Origin: UBA1479 sp048263775
Lineage (GTDB): Bacteria > Pseudomonadota > Alphaproteobacteria > Rhodospirillales > Casp-alpha2
Direction: 5' to 3'
Length of the DNA: 64,000 bases
Assembly (NCBI GenBank): GCA_048263775.1
Contig: JBLXDU010000002.1
Span: forward strand, 62,001 to 126,000
The translations under genes were made by a program, and so were the position numbers. The notes under the pieces are model-generated. The model had not been told where the DNA came from. It did not search any database and saw only the letters and a list, made by a program, of their open reading frames with translations. The number at the start of each line of letters is the position of its first letter. Position 1 is the first letter of the stretch. Positions 41,745 through 49,072 of the stretch are shown piece after piece.

Positions 41745-43271
41745 ATGGCTTATGCCTCGCTCAGGGATTTTATCTTCAACCGGCTGGAGCCGGCGGGCCG
41801 CCTTGTGCGCGTCAAAACCCCCGTGTCGCCGGAACTGGAGATGACGGAAATCCAGACCCGTCTGATCGCTGAGGGCGGCCCGGCCGTGCTGTTCGAGAAC
41901 GTCGTGCGGCACGACGGCAAGGGTTACGGCATGCCGGTTCTGGTCAATCTGTTCGGCACGGTGGAGCGCGTCGCCTGGGGCATGGAACGCGAACCGGCGG
42001 AGCTGCGCGAGGTCGGTGAGACGCTGGCCTTCCTGCGCCAGCCTGAGCCGCCGGAAAACCTGCGCCAGGCCATGGACATGCTGCCGCTGCTGAAAACCAT
42101 GGTCGCCATGAAGCCGAAAACGGTGAAGACCGCACCTTGCCAGGAAATCGTGCTGAAAGGCGACGATATCGACCTGTCGGCCCTGCCGATCCAGACCTGC
42201 TGGCCCGGGGAGCCGGCGCCCCTGATTACCTGGCCGCTGGTCGTGACCCAGGGGCCCCAGGCTGGGCAGAAGGGCGGCGACAAGCGCGACGGCTTCAACC
42301 TGGGTATCTATCGCATGCAGGTAACGGGCCGGAATACCACCCTGATGCGTTGGCTGAAGCATCGGGGCGGGGCGCAGCATCATGCCCGGTGGAAGGAAAC
42401 TCGGCCGGAACCGCTGCCCGCCGCCGCCGTCATCGGCGCCGATCCGGGCACCATTCTGGCCGCCGTCACGCCGGTGCCGGATACCCTGTCGGAATATCAG
42501 TTCGCGGGGATGCTGCGCGGCAAGCGGGTTGATCTGGTCGATTGCAAGACCGTGCCCCTGAAGGTTCCGGCGGAGGCCGAGATCGTCATCGAGGGCCATG
42601 TCTCGCTGGAGGATTACAGCGACGAGGGTCCCTACGGCGACCACACGGGATATTACAATTCGGTGGAGCCGTTTCCCGTGTTCACGGTCTCGGCCATCAC
42701 CATGCGGCGGGACCCCATTTATCTTTCGACCTATACGGGCCGCCCGCCGGACGAGCCGTCGATCCTGGGCGAAGGTCTGAACGAAGTCTTCGTGCCCCTG
42801 TTCCGCCAGCAATTCCCCGAAGTGGTCGATTTCTGGCTGCCGCCGGAAGCCTGTTCCTACCGCGTCGCGGTGGTCTCCATGAAGAAGGCTTACGCCGGTC
42901 ATGCCAAACGCATCATGATGGGTGTGTGGTCCTACCTGCGTCAGTTCACCTATACCAAGTTCGTGATCGTGGTGGACGCCGACATCAACGCCCGCGACTG
43001 GAATGACGTGATCTGGGCGATTTCGACCAACGTCGATCCTGCCCGCGACGTGACGATGATCGAGAACACACCCATCGACTATCTGGATTTCGCCTCGCCC
43101 GAACCGGGCCTGGGCAGTAAGATGGGGATCGACGCGACGGCCAAGATGGGGTCGGAAACGCACCGGGAATGGGGCCGCAAGATCCGCATGTCGGATGACG
43201 TGATCGACGAGGTCACCCGCAAATGGGCCGATTACGGCCTGCCGGGATCGGGTAAGCCGATCTGGAAGTGA
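41745..43271 (+). CDS. ubiD: UbiD-family decarboxylase
   Basis: 508 residues, near E. coli UbiD (about 497). It decarboxylates 4-hydroxy-3-polyprenylbenzoate in ubiquinone synthesis, using prenylated FMN. Landmarks are YASLRDFIFNRLEPAG, GIYRMQVTGRNTTLMRWLKHRG, LEDYSDEGPYGDHTGYYN and FVIVVDADINARDW. I start at ATG 41745, which has CAGGAAACC before it; the frame continues upstream as far as 41646 without support. ubiA, acting one step earlier, lies 2.6 kb downstream on the other strand. The partner flavin prenyltransferase is not in the window. Confidence 0.94.
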   Translation: MAYASLRDFIFNRLEPAGRLVRVKTPVSPELEMTEIQTRLIAEGGPAVLFENVVRHDGKGYGMPVLVNLFGTVERVAWGMEREPAELREVGETLAFLRQPEPPENLRQAMDMLPLLKTMVAMKPKTVKTAPCQEIVLKGDDIDLSALPIQTCWPGEPAPLITWPLVVTQGPQAGQKGGDKRDGFNLGIYRMQVTGRNTTLMRWLKHRGGAQHHARWKETRPEPLPAAAVIGADPGTILAAVTPVPDTLSEYQFAGMLRGKRVDLVDCKTVPLKVPAEAEIVIEGHVSLEDYSDEGPYGDHTGYYNSVEPFPVFTVSAITMRRDPIYLSTYTGRPPDEPSILGEGLNEVFVPLFRQQFPEVVDFWLPPEACSYRVAVVSMKKAYAGHAKRIMMGVWSYLRQFTYTKFVIVVDADINARDWNDVIWAISTNVDPARDVTMIENTPIDYLDFASPEPGLGSKMGIDATAKMGSETHREWGRKIRMSDDVIDEVTRKWADYGLPGSGKPIWK

Positions 43272-43275
43272 CGTC

Positions 43276-44136
43276 TCAACAGGCCTCGGCGTAGGTGAAA
43301 TACATGTCGCGGGCGGCCTGGAATACTGGACCGGGCCGCAGGGGGCGGTCGTCCAACTGTGTGCAGGGGATGACCTTGGAATAGTTACCGGTTGCGAACA
43401 ACTCATCGGCCTCGGTGAGGTCGTCATAGGTGATCTGGCGTTCCACGACCTCAACCCCGGCCTCGCGCAGAAGTTGGATCACCCGCTGGCGGGTAATGCC
43501 GTCGAGGAAGGTGCCGTTGGGCGCCGGCGTGTGCACGACCCCGTCCTTCACCATGAACAAATTGGCCGACGAGAACTCGGCCACGTTGTCGTCCGGGTCG
43601 AGCATCACGCCGGTATCGAATCCGCGTTCGTTGGCGTCGGCCACGGCGCGCGACACGTTGGGGTACAGGCAGGCGGCCTTGGCGCCGGTCGGCGCCATGT
43701 CGGCGGCTGGGCGGCGGAACGGCGACAGGCAGGCCTTGAAGCCGGTCGGTGCGGGCAGGGTCGATTCTTCCACCGTCAGGACGAAATGGGTCGATGCCGG
43801 GTCGGGCACGACGAACCCGCCCGAGGCATAGAACAGAGGGCAGATGTACAGTTGGGCGTCGTCGGGGAACTGCTGGATGCCTTCAAGGGACAACTCGACG
43901 ATGTCTTCCGTCGTCACGTCAGGTGCCATGCCCATGATGCGGGCCGACTGGATGGCACGCGCGCAATGGGCTTCCAGATCAGGAACCTTGCCGGCCATCG
44001 ACCGGGCCCCGTCAAACACGGCGGACCCCAGCCACATGGCGTGATCGCTCGCCTTGGCGACGGCGGGCTCGTCATCGTGCCACTCGCCGTCGACCCAACT
44101 GATGGCGTTGCCGCCTCTACTTTGTCCATATTTCAT
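43276..44136 (-). CDS. Branched-chain amino acid aminotransferase, class IV PLP enzyme
   Basis: 286 residues of the fold-type IV PLP family. The N-terminal SWVDGEWHDDE and GSAVFDGARSM are followed by the Schiff-base region PTGAKAACLYPNVSRA (Lys153), then the glutamate of VAEFSSANLFMV and GTFLDGITRQRVIQLL, all of the BCAT type. It transfers the amino group between branched-chain amino acids and 2-oxoglutarate. A D-amino acid or 4-amino-4-deoxychorismate activity is less likely from GSAVFDGARS. It converges on ubiD, four bases apart. Confidence 0.9.
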   Translation of the reverse strand: MKYGQSRGGNAISWVDGEWHDDEPAVAKASDHAMWLGSAVFDGARSMAGKVPDLEAHCARAIQSARIMGMAPDVTTEDIVELSLEGIQQFPDDAQLYICPLFYASGGFVVPDPASTHFVLTVEESTLPAPTGFKACLSPFRRPAADMAPTGAKAACLYPNVSRAVADANERGFDTGVMLDPDDNVAEFSSANLFMVKDGVVHTPAPNGTFLDGITRQRVIQLLREAGVEVVERQITYDDLTEADELFATGNYSKVIPCTQLDDRPLRPGPVFQAARDMYFTYAEAC

Positions 44137-44194
44137 GGCATCGGCCTTTCAAAACTCCCAAAGCCAGCGCCACTCTCTTCGCACATGCAGCATA

Positions 44195-44221
44195 ACCCTT
44201 GGGGGCCGAAAGGCCAAGGGT
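44195..44221 (-). other. Stem-loop between the S24 regulator and the aminotransferase genes
   Basis: ACCCTT and AAGGGT flank GGCC-GAAA-GGCC with a small bulge, a stable hairpin with a GNRA-type loop. It follows the regulator stop by about 80 bases in the same direction, without a T-run. It may be a partial terminator or a leader structure of the aminotransferase mRNA. Confidence 0.4.
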
Positions 44222-44301
44222 GGGGCGGAAAATCAAGTAATTACAGTTCTTTGTGGTGGAATTTCGGCGTCTGACGGAAAGTTATCCCGGGGGGTGAAGG
44301 C

Positions 44302-44934
44302 CTACTGGCTGGCCCAGACGACGCGGGAAATCCATTCGACCTGGGCAAGGTCCAGGGATCGGTCCTCGTGCGCCGGGTTCAGGGATTGCAGGTCAATGTG
44401 ACGTGCCGTGCGGCGGATCAGCACCTTGGCCATGACCTCGCCTTCCGTCGTCTTGACGACGACGCGGTCGCCGCGCCGGACTGAGGCATGGGGGGCGACG
44501 ATGATGGTATCGCCGTCACGGAACACGGGTTCCATGCTGTCGCCGTTGATTTCCAGGGCGAAGGTGTTGGGATCGTTCAGGCCGGGGAAGGGGATTTCAT
44601 CCCAGCCGCCGCCCACGGGATATCCAGCATCGTCGAAGAACCCTGAATTTCCGGCCTGGGCGAAGCCGATCAGGGGCACGTTGCGGTAGACGCCGCCGCC
44701 TTCGGTCTCGTCCACGTAGGACACCCATTCCGACAGGCTGGCCCCCGTGGCCTGCAGAATCTTGGCGATGCTTTCCGTCGATGGCCAGCGCAGCTTGCCG
44801 TCGCGCGTGGTGCGCTTGCTCTTGTTGAAGGTGGTGGGGTCGAGGCCGGCCTTGCGGGCAAGCCCGGAGGTCGACAGGCCATGTTCGCGGGCCAGCCGGT
44901 CAACTGCATGCCATACGCTTGAATGCCGCAACAT
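44302..44934 (-). CDS. HTH-S24 peptidase regulator, LexA/CI-like
   Basis: 210 residues. The N-terminal part (about 5-75) is a Cro/CI-type helix-turn-helix: LAREHGLSTSGLARKAG, then WPSTESIAKILQATG. The C-terminal S24 domain keeps the serine-lysine dyad, Ser133 in INGDSMEPVF and Lys170 in EVMAKVLIRR. Their 37-residue spacing is the same as Ser119/Lys156 in LexA. An Ala-Gly pair (94-95, FAQAGNSG) could be the self-cleavage site. RecA-stimulated autoproteolysis is an inference. The gene diverges from the two-gene operon at 45131, so control of it is plausible. Confidence 0.85.
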   Translation of the reverse strand: MLRHSSVWHAVDRLAREHGLSTSGLARKAGLDPTTFNKSKRTTRDGKLRWPSTESIAKILQATGASLSEWVSYVDETEGGGVYRNVPLIGFAQAGNSGFFDDAGYPVGGGWDEIPFPGLNDPNTFALEINGDSMEPVFRDGDTIIVAPHASVRRGDRVVVKTTEGEVMAKVLIRRTARHIDLQSLNPAHEDRSLDLAQVEWISRVVWASQ

Positions 44935-44944
44935 GGGAACATTG

Positions 44945-45019
44945 TCTTACAATTTGCGGCCGATTTCCATAGCGAATCGTCATGCCTGGCCGATTTTCAG
45001 GAAGAGTGAGTCTGTAAGA
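44945..45019. repeat. Separated inverted repeats in the divergent region
   Basis: TCTTACA (44945-44951) and TGTAAGA (45013-45019) form an inverted pair 61 bases apart between the regulator and the operon. This arrangement could let a regulator bind cooperatively. The evidence is the pair itself; two 7-base matches this close could be chance. Confidence 0.3.
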
Positions 45020-45047
45020 TGCATAGGAAAATCAACCTCAATAATTA

Positions 45048-45077
45048 TTGACATGGGAATTTTAGGCTGGTTATTTA
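45048..45077 (+). promoter_or_regulatory. Predicted promoter of the unknown SOS-like operon
   Basis: TTGACA (45048-45053), an 18-base spacer and TATTTA (45072-45077), preceded by an AT-rich tract. The transcript would start near 45084, inside the LexA-type box at 45083-45097 and before the strong ribosome site at 45116. Confidence 0.5.
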
Positions 45078-45082
45078 CATTT

Positions 45083-45097
45083 GTTCTTGAAATGTTC
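45083..45097 (+). promoter_or_regulatory. LexA-type (SOS) box at the predicted start of the unknown operon
   Basis: GTTC (45083-45086), TTGAAAT, GTTC (45094-45097): a perfect alphaproteobacterial LexA operator. Its position on the predicted start site suits repression by blocking RNA polymerase. Confidence 0.65.
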
Positions 45098-45130
45098 TTT
45101 TTGCTTCAAGCCGTGAGGAGGCCGCCCCCC

Positions 45131-45493
45131 GTGAAACGCAAACGCTATTTCCCGCGCCCTCAGCCGGCTGGCGCGGTCCGCCCCTTCGACACGGCGGAAG
45201 AGGCCTGGTTCTGGTTCATGCGCGCCCATCGGGCGCGACGCGACGGCCAGCGGTTCGAGGGCGGCGGCGGCATGGCCCGGCCGTGCGAAGCCGATGACGT
45301 CTACCTTGCCGCCGTCTCCCTGGTGCGGGCGCGGGTGCTTAAGGGACTGCATCTGCGTACCTTGTTGGAATTCGGCGCCCGCGATCGCCCCCCCGACGCC
45401 CGCCTGCGCGACGAGGCCTGGCCCGCCCGTCTGTGGGACGAAGCGCTCGACCGCATGACGACGGTGCTACGCCGCAAGGGCATCCTGGCATGA
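45131..45493 (+). CDS. Small protein of unknown function, first gene of SOS-like operon
   Basis: 120 residues from the GTG at 45131, which has AGGAGG (45116-45121) nine bases upstream; the ATG at 45053 falls in the promoter and has no ribosome site. It is basic and largely helical, with AEEAWFWFMRAHRARRDGQR early and ARPCEADDVYLAAVSLVR in the middle. It ends LWDEALDRMTTVLRRKGI. I do not recognise a domain; I recall similar small Rhodospirillales proteins but cannot name them. The stop overlaps the next start (ATGA). Its control by a LexA-type box suggests induction by DNA damage. Confidence 0.75.
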   Translation: MKRKRYFPRPQPAGAVRPFDTAEEAWFWFMRAHRARRDGQRFEGGGGMARPCEADDVYLAAVSLVRARVLKGLHLRTLLEFGARDRPPDARLRDEAWPARLWDEALDRMTTVLRRKGILA

Positions 45494-45897
45494 GCGACGA
45501 CAAGGCCCTGGCCGGCCCGGACCTGGCCGTGGTCGCCTTCACCGGGCGGGCGACCCTGCCCTGGCTGCGCCTGTTGAAGCCCGGGTTCCGTCATTGCTTC
45601 GTGCTGCTGCGCACGCAGGGCAATTGGCTCTATTACGATCCCATGGCCCATTACACCTTCGCCACGGCCATGGGTGCCTATCCGTTGTTGGGGCTGCTGC
45701 GCGTGTTTCGTCGCCGGGGCTGCCGACTTTGCCTGGCGCGGCCCCGGGTGCCGCCACCCCGCGCCCAGGCCTGGCGCCCCTATACCTGTGTCGAGGCGGT
45801 CAAACGGGTGCTCGGCCTGCGGGAACCCTGGGTGCTGACGCCCTGGCAGCTTTACCGCTGTCTCAGCCGGCGCCGCCGACAAGCCGACCGGCGATGA
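45490..45897 (+). CDS. Unknown protein, possibly permuted papain-like (NlpC/P60-type) fold
   Basis: 135 residues, translationally coupled to the preceding gene. LKPGFRHCFVLLRTQGNWLYYDP could give a His/Asp pair, and YTCVEAVKRVLGL a cysteine at the start of a helix; TPWQLYRCL follows. In circularly permuted papain-like proteins the catalytic His precedes the Cys, as here. This is a motif-level inference, not a confirmed family. There is no signal peptide, so if it is a peptidase or amidase it acts in the cytoplasm unless released. Its 3' end overlaps the end of ubiA by 35 bases. Confidence 0.7.
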   Translation: MSDDKALAGPDLAVVAFTGRATLPWLRLLKPGFRHCFVLLRTQGNWLYYDPMAHYTFATAMGAYPLLGLLRVFRRRGCRLCLARPRVPPPRAQAWRPYTCVEAVKRVLGLREPWVLTPWQLYRCLSRRRRQADRR

Positions 45898-46792
45898 TGG
45901 CGGCCAGCACGATCAGCCCGAAATCCCGGTTCGACTTGAACCGCGCCAGGCAGACCTTGGCATTATCGAGATCGAGGCCGCGAACCTGCCAGGTAAGATG
46001 CAGGGCGGCCACGGCCAGGCCGGCGAAATAAACCGGGTGCAGGGCGGCGTGCACGCCCGCCGCCGCCAAAAGGGTGATTGTACCGCCGTAGAACGCGGCC
46101 AGCCAGGGGCGGGTCGCATCACCGAATTTGAGCGCCGTCGATTTGACGCCGACCAGGATGTCGTCTTCCTTGTCCTGATGGGCGTAGATGGTGTCGTAGC
46201 CCATCGTCCACAGCAGGCCCGCGGCATAAAGCAGCACCGCCGGTGTCTCCAGCCCGCCTGTGACCGCGGCCCAGCCGACCAGGGCGCCCCAGTTGAAGGT
46301 CAGGCCCAACACGAACTGGGGCCAATAGGTGACCCGCTTGGCGAAAGGATAGATCGCGACTAGGACCAAGGATGAGGCGCCCAGGATCACCGTGTAGGTG
46401 TTGAACTGCAGCAGCACGGCGAGCCCGATGGCGAGCTGCAATGCCAGGAAGGCGAAGGCCTGGATGACCGAGACCTGACCGGACGTGATGGGCCGCGTGG
46501 CCGTGCGCGCGACCTTGCGGTCGAAATCCCGGTCGGCGATGTCGTTGACTGTACAGCCCGCCCCCCGCATGACCAGCGCCCCCACGGCGAACAGAGCCAT
46601 GAACCAGGGATCGGGCCAGCCCGGTGCGGCCATCGCCGTCGCCCACCAGCAGGGCAGCAGCAGCAGCCAGGTGCCGATGGGCCGGTCCAGGCGCGCGAGG
46701 CGCAGATAGGGCCTGAGACCTTCCCCCGGGATCCGGTCGATCCAGCTTTGCGGCGGAATGTCCGAGGCGGAAACTTGTTGTCGCTCATCCAT
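45863..46792 (-). CDS. ubiA: 4-hydroxybenzoate polyprenyltransferase
   Basis: 309 residues from the ATG at 46792 (a GAGG lies close upstream). It attaches the isoprenoid tail to 4-hydroxybenzoate in ubiquinone synthesis at the inner membrane. The first Asp-rich motif is NDIADRDFD (83-91), and the second is YDTIYAHQDKEDD. About eight to nine membrane helices are visible, with GALVMRGAGC before the first motif. The opening LRPYLRLARLDRPIGTWLL is typical. It diverges from rsmE (51-base gap) and converges with the unknown operon, overlapping its end. Confidence 0.96.
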   Translation of the reverse strand: MDERQQVSASDIPPQSWIDRIPGEGLRPYLRLARLDRPIGTWLLLLPCWWATAMAAPGWPDPWFMALFAVGALVMRGAGCTVNDIADRDFDRKVARTATRPITSGQVSVIQAFAFLALQLAIGLAVLLQFNTYTVILGASSLVLVAIYPFAKRVTYWPQFVLGLTFNWGALVGWAAVTGGLETPAVLLYAAGLLWTMGYDTIYAHQDKEDDILVGVKSTALKFGDATRPWLAAFYGGTITLLAAAGVHAALHPVYFAGLAVAALHLTWQVRGLDLDNAKVCLARFKSNRDFGLIVLAAIIAGRLVGGAG

Positions 46793-46843
46793 GGCCTCAA
46801 GTAATAGGGTCGGGACCGAGCACATTCAAAGGGGAAAAGCGCC

Positions 46844-47569
46844 ATGGCGGCAGGGATCCGCCTCTACGTCGACAGCCCCCTCGGGGCCGGTGCCGCCGTC
46901 GAGGCGACGGCCGACCAGGCCCATTACCTGGGCCGGGTCATGCGTTTAGGCGTGGGCGATCCGGTCCTGCTGTTCAATGGCCGTGACGGCGAATGGCGGG
47001 CCGAGGTCGCGCGCATGGACAAACGCGCGGCCGAGATGACCGTCCGGGAAAAAACCCGCGATCAGACTGAAGCTGCGGGCCCTTGGCTTGCCTTCGCACC
47101 GGTGAAGAAGACCGGCACGGATTTCATCATCCAAAAGGCGACGGAACTGGGGGCATCGCGCCTGATGCCCGTCGCCACGGCCAATACCCAGACCGGGCGC
47201 ACGAACACGGAACGCCTCCGCGCCCAGGCGGTAGAGGCGGCGGAACAATGCGAGCGCCTGACCCTGCCCGAGGTTTCCGACATGACCGATCTCGACGCTC
47301 TGCTGGCCGATTGGCCCCAGGACCGGCCCCTGTTCGTTCTTGACGAAACCGGCGGCGGCGCTCCCCTTGCTGTGGTTGCTGCAACCGCGGGCGCGGCGGT
47401 CGGATTTTTAGTCGGCCCGGAAGGCGGCTTTCAGGCGCGGGAGCTTGACAGGTTTGCTAAGCTTCCCTTCATCACCTCGGTTGCGCTGGGTCCCCGCATC
47501 CTGCGCGCCGAAACGGCTTGCCTTGCCGCACTTTCCGTATGGCAGGCGGTTGTAGGCGACTGGACCTGA
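46844..47569 (+). CDS. rsmE: 16S rRNA (uracil(1498)-N(3))-methyltransferase
   Basis: 241 residues. It methylates U1498 of 16S rRNA. The SPOUT fold is shown by PVKKTGTDFIIQKATELGAS, RAQAVEAAEQCERLTLPEV, GFLVGPEGGFQARELD and VALGPRILRAETACLAAL, which make the knotted SAM site. An N-terminal PUA-like part holds the YLGRVMRLGVGDPVLL segment. GGGG precedes the ATG at 46844. It lies 66 bases before gshA on the same strand. Confidence 0.96.
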   Translation: MAAGIRLYVDSPLGAGAAVEATADQAHYLGRVMRLGVGDPVLLFNGRDGEWRAEVARMDKRAAEMTVREKTRDQTEAAGPWLAFAPVKKTGTDFIIQKATELGASRLMPVATANTQTGRTNTERLRAQAVEAAEQCERLTLPEVSDMTDLDALLADWPQDRPLFVLDETGGGAPLAVVAATAGAAVGFLVGPEGGFQARELDRFAKLPFITSVALGPRILRAETACLAALSVWQAVVGDWT

Positions 47570-47635
47570 CCAAATATAGGAACGGCGAACCTTCCTTCTT
47601 CCCGCCCGTTCCCTCCAACGACGAAAGACCCGGCC

Positions 47636-49003
47636 ATGGCCAATGACAGTTCCCCCAAGTCCCAACCCGTCACCGACAAGGCCACCCTGGTCGAATACCT
47701 GGAAGCGGGCTGCAAGCCCGCGCGGGATTGGCGGATCGGCACGGAACACGAAAAATTCGCCTATGATCTGAAGACCCTGCGCCCGCTGACTTATGACGGG
47801 GAACCGGGGGTGCGCCAGATGCTCGACGCCTTGACCCGCTTCGGCTGGACCCCGGTGCTGGAGAAAGGCAACGTCATCGCCCTGTCAAAGCCGGACCGCA
47901 GTTCGATCTCGCTTGAACCGGCGGGGCAGCTCGAATTGTCGGGGGCACCCGTGGAAACCATTCACCAGACCTGCGGCGAGGTGACGGAGCATCTGAAACA
48001 GGTGAAAAACGTGGCCGGAGAGCTCGGCATCGGATTCTTGGGATTGGGCTACAATCCGAAATGGACACGCGAAGACATGCCCTGGATGCCCAAGGGCCGC
48101 TACGCGATCATGCGGGAATACATGCCGACCAAGGGTTCCCTGGGGCTTGAGATGATGCAGTCGACCTGCACCGTGCAGGTCAACCTGGACTTCAATTCCG
48201 AAGCGGTGATGCGCCAAATGTTCCGCGTCGCCCTGGCGCTGCAGCCGATCGCCACGGCGCTTTGGGCCAATTCGCCGTTCCGCCACGGCAAGCCCAACGG
48301 CTTCCTGTCCTACCGCTCCCACATCTGGACCGACGTCGACCCGGACCGTTGCGGCACCTTGCCCTTCGTGTTCGAGGACGGCTTTGGGTTCGAACAATAT
48401 GTCGACTATATCCTCGACGTGCCCATGTACTTCGTCTACCGCGACGGCACCTATATCAACGCCGCCGGGCAATCGTTCCGCGATTTCATGGCGGGCCGGC
48501 TGCCGGCCTTGCCGGGCGAACTTCCGACCATGAAGGACTGGGAAGACCACATGACCACGGCCTTCCCCGAGGTGCGGCTCAAGACCTTCCTGGAAATGCG
48601 CGGTGCCGACGGTGGGCCCTGGGCGCGGCTGTGCGCGCTGTCGGCCTTCTGGGTCGGGCTGCTGTACGACACCGAAGCCCGCGACGCGGCCTGGGACCTG
48701 GTCAAGGACTGGACCGAGGACGAGCGCGAGGCCATGCGCCGGGACGTGCCCAAGACGGCGCTGAAGACCCCGTTCCGCGACAAGCAGGTCAAGGACATCG
48801 CCTGCGAAGTCCTGTGCATCGCCCGCCAGGGGTTGAAGAACCGGGCGCGTCTCGACGCCGTCGGCTTGGACGAAAGCCATTTCCTGAAGCCCATGCACCA
48901 GATCTGCGATTCCGGCATGACCCAGGCCGAGGAGCTTCTGGTCGCCTATGAGCGCCGCTGGAAGGGCAACATCGATCCCGTGTTCACGGAGTACGCCTAC
49001 TAA
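47636..49003 (+). CDS. gshA: Glutamate-cysteine ligase
   Basis: 455 residues. It forms gamma-glutamylcysteine from glutamate, cysteine and ATP, the first step of glutathione synthesis. The sequence is of the plant/alphaproteobacterial type, not the E. coli type: DWRIGTEHEKFAYD near residue 30, SLEPAGQLELSGAP, STCTVQVNLDFNSEA and a conserved WDLVKDW late on. The lone GST in the window may use its product. It precedes lysK by 70 bases on the same strand. Confidence 0.95.
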   Translation: MANDSSPKSQPVTDKATLVEYLEAGCKPARDWRIGTEHEKFAYDLKTLRPLTYDGEPGVRQMLDALTRFGWTPVLEKGNVIALSKPDRSSISLEPAGQLELSGAPVETIHQTCGEVTEHLKQVKNVAGELGIGFLGLGYNPKWTREDMPWMPKGRYAIMREYMPTKGSLGLEMMQSTCTVQVNLDFNSEAVMRQMFRVALALQPIATALWANSPFRHGKPNGFLSYRSHIWTDVDPDRCGTLPFVFEDGFGFEQYVDYILDVPMYFVYRDGTYINAAGQSFRDFMAGRLPALPGELPTMKDWEDHMTTAFPEVRLKTFLEMRGADGGPWARLCALSAFWVGLLYDTEARDAAWDLVKDWTEDEREAMRRDVPKTALKTPFRDKQVKDIACEVLCIARQGLKNRARLDAVGLDESHFLKPMHQICDSGMTQAEELLVAYERRWKGNIDPVFTEYAY

Positions 49004-49072
49004 CTTTGCTTGCTCCCGGGCCGGGCGCGGGGTTAGGTTCCCGCTCCATTCCAGACCCAAAGAGCCCGAACC

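Noticed and set aside
45053..45130. ATG at 45053 as the start of the first unknown gene
   Set aside because: It lies within the predicted promoter and has no ribosome site, whereas GTG 45131 has AGGAGG nine bases upstream.
44302..45897. A prophage or prophage remnant
   Set aside because: Despite the CI-like regulator, there are no structural, packaging or integrase genes, and both sides are housekeeping genes of normal composition.
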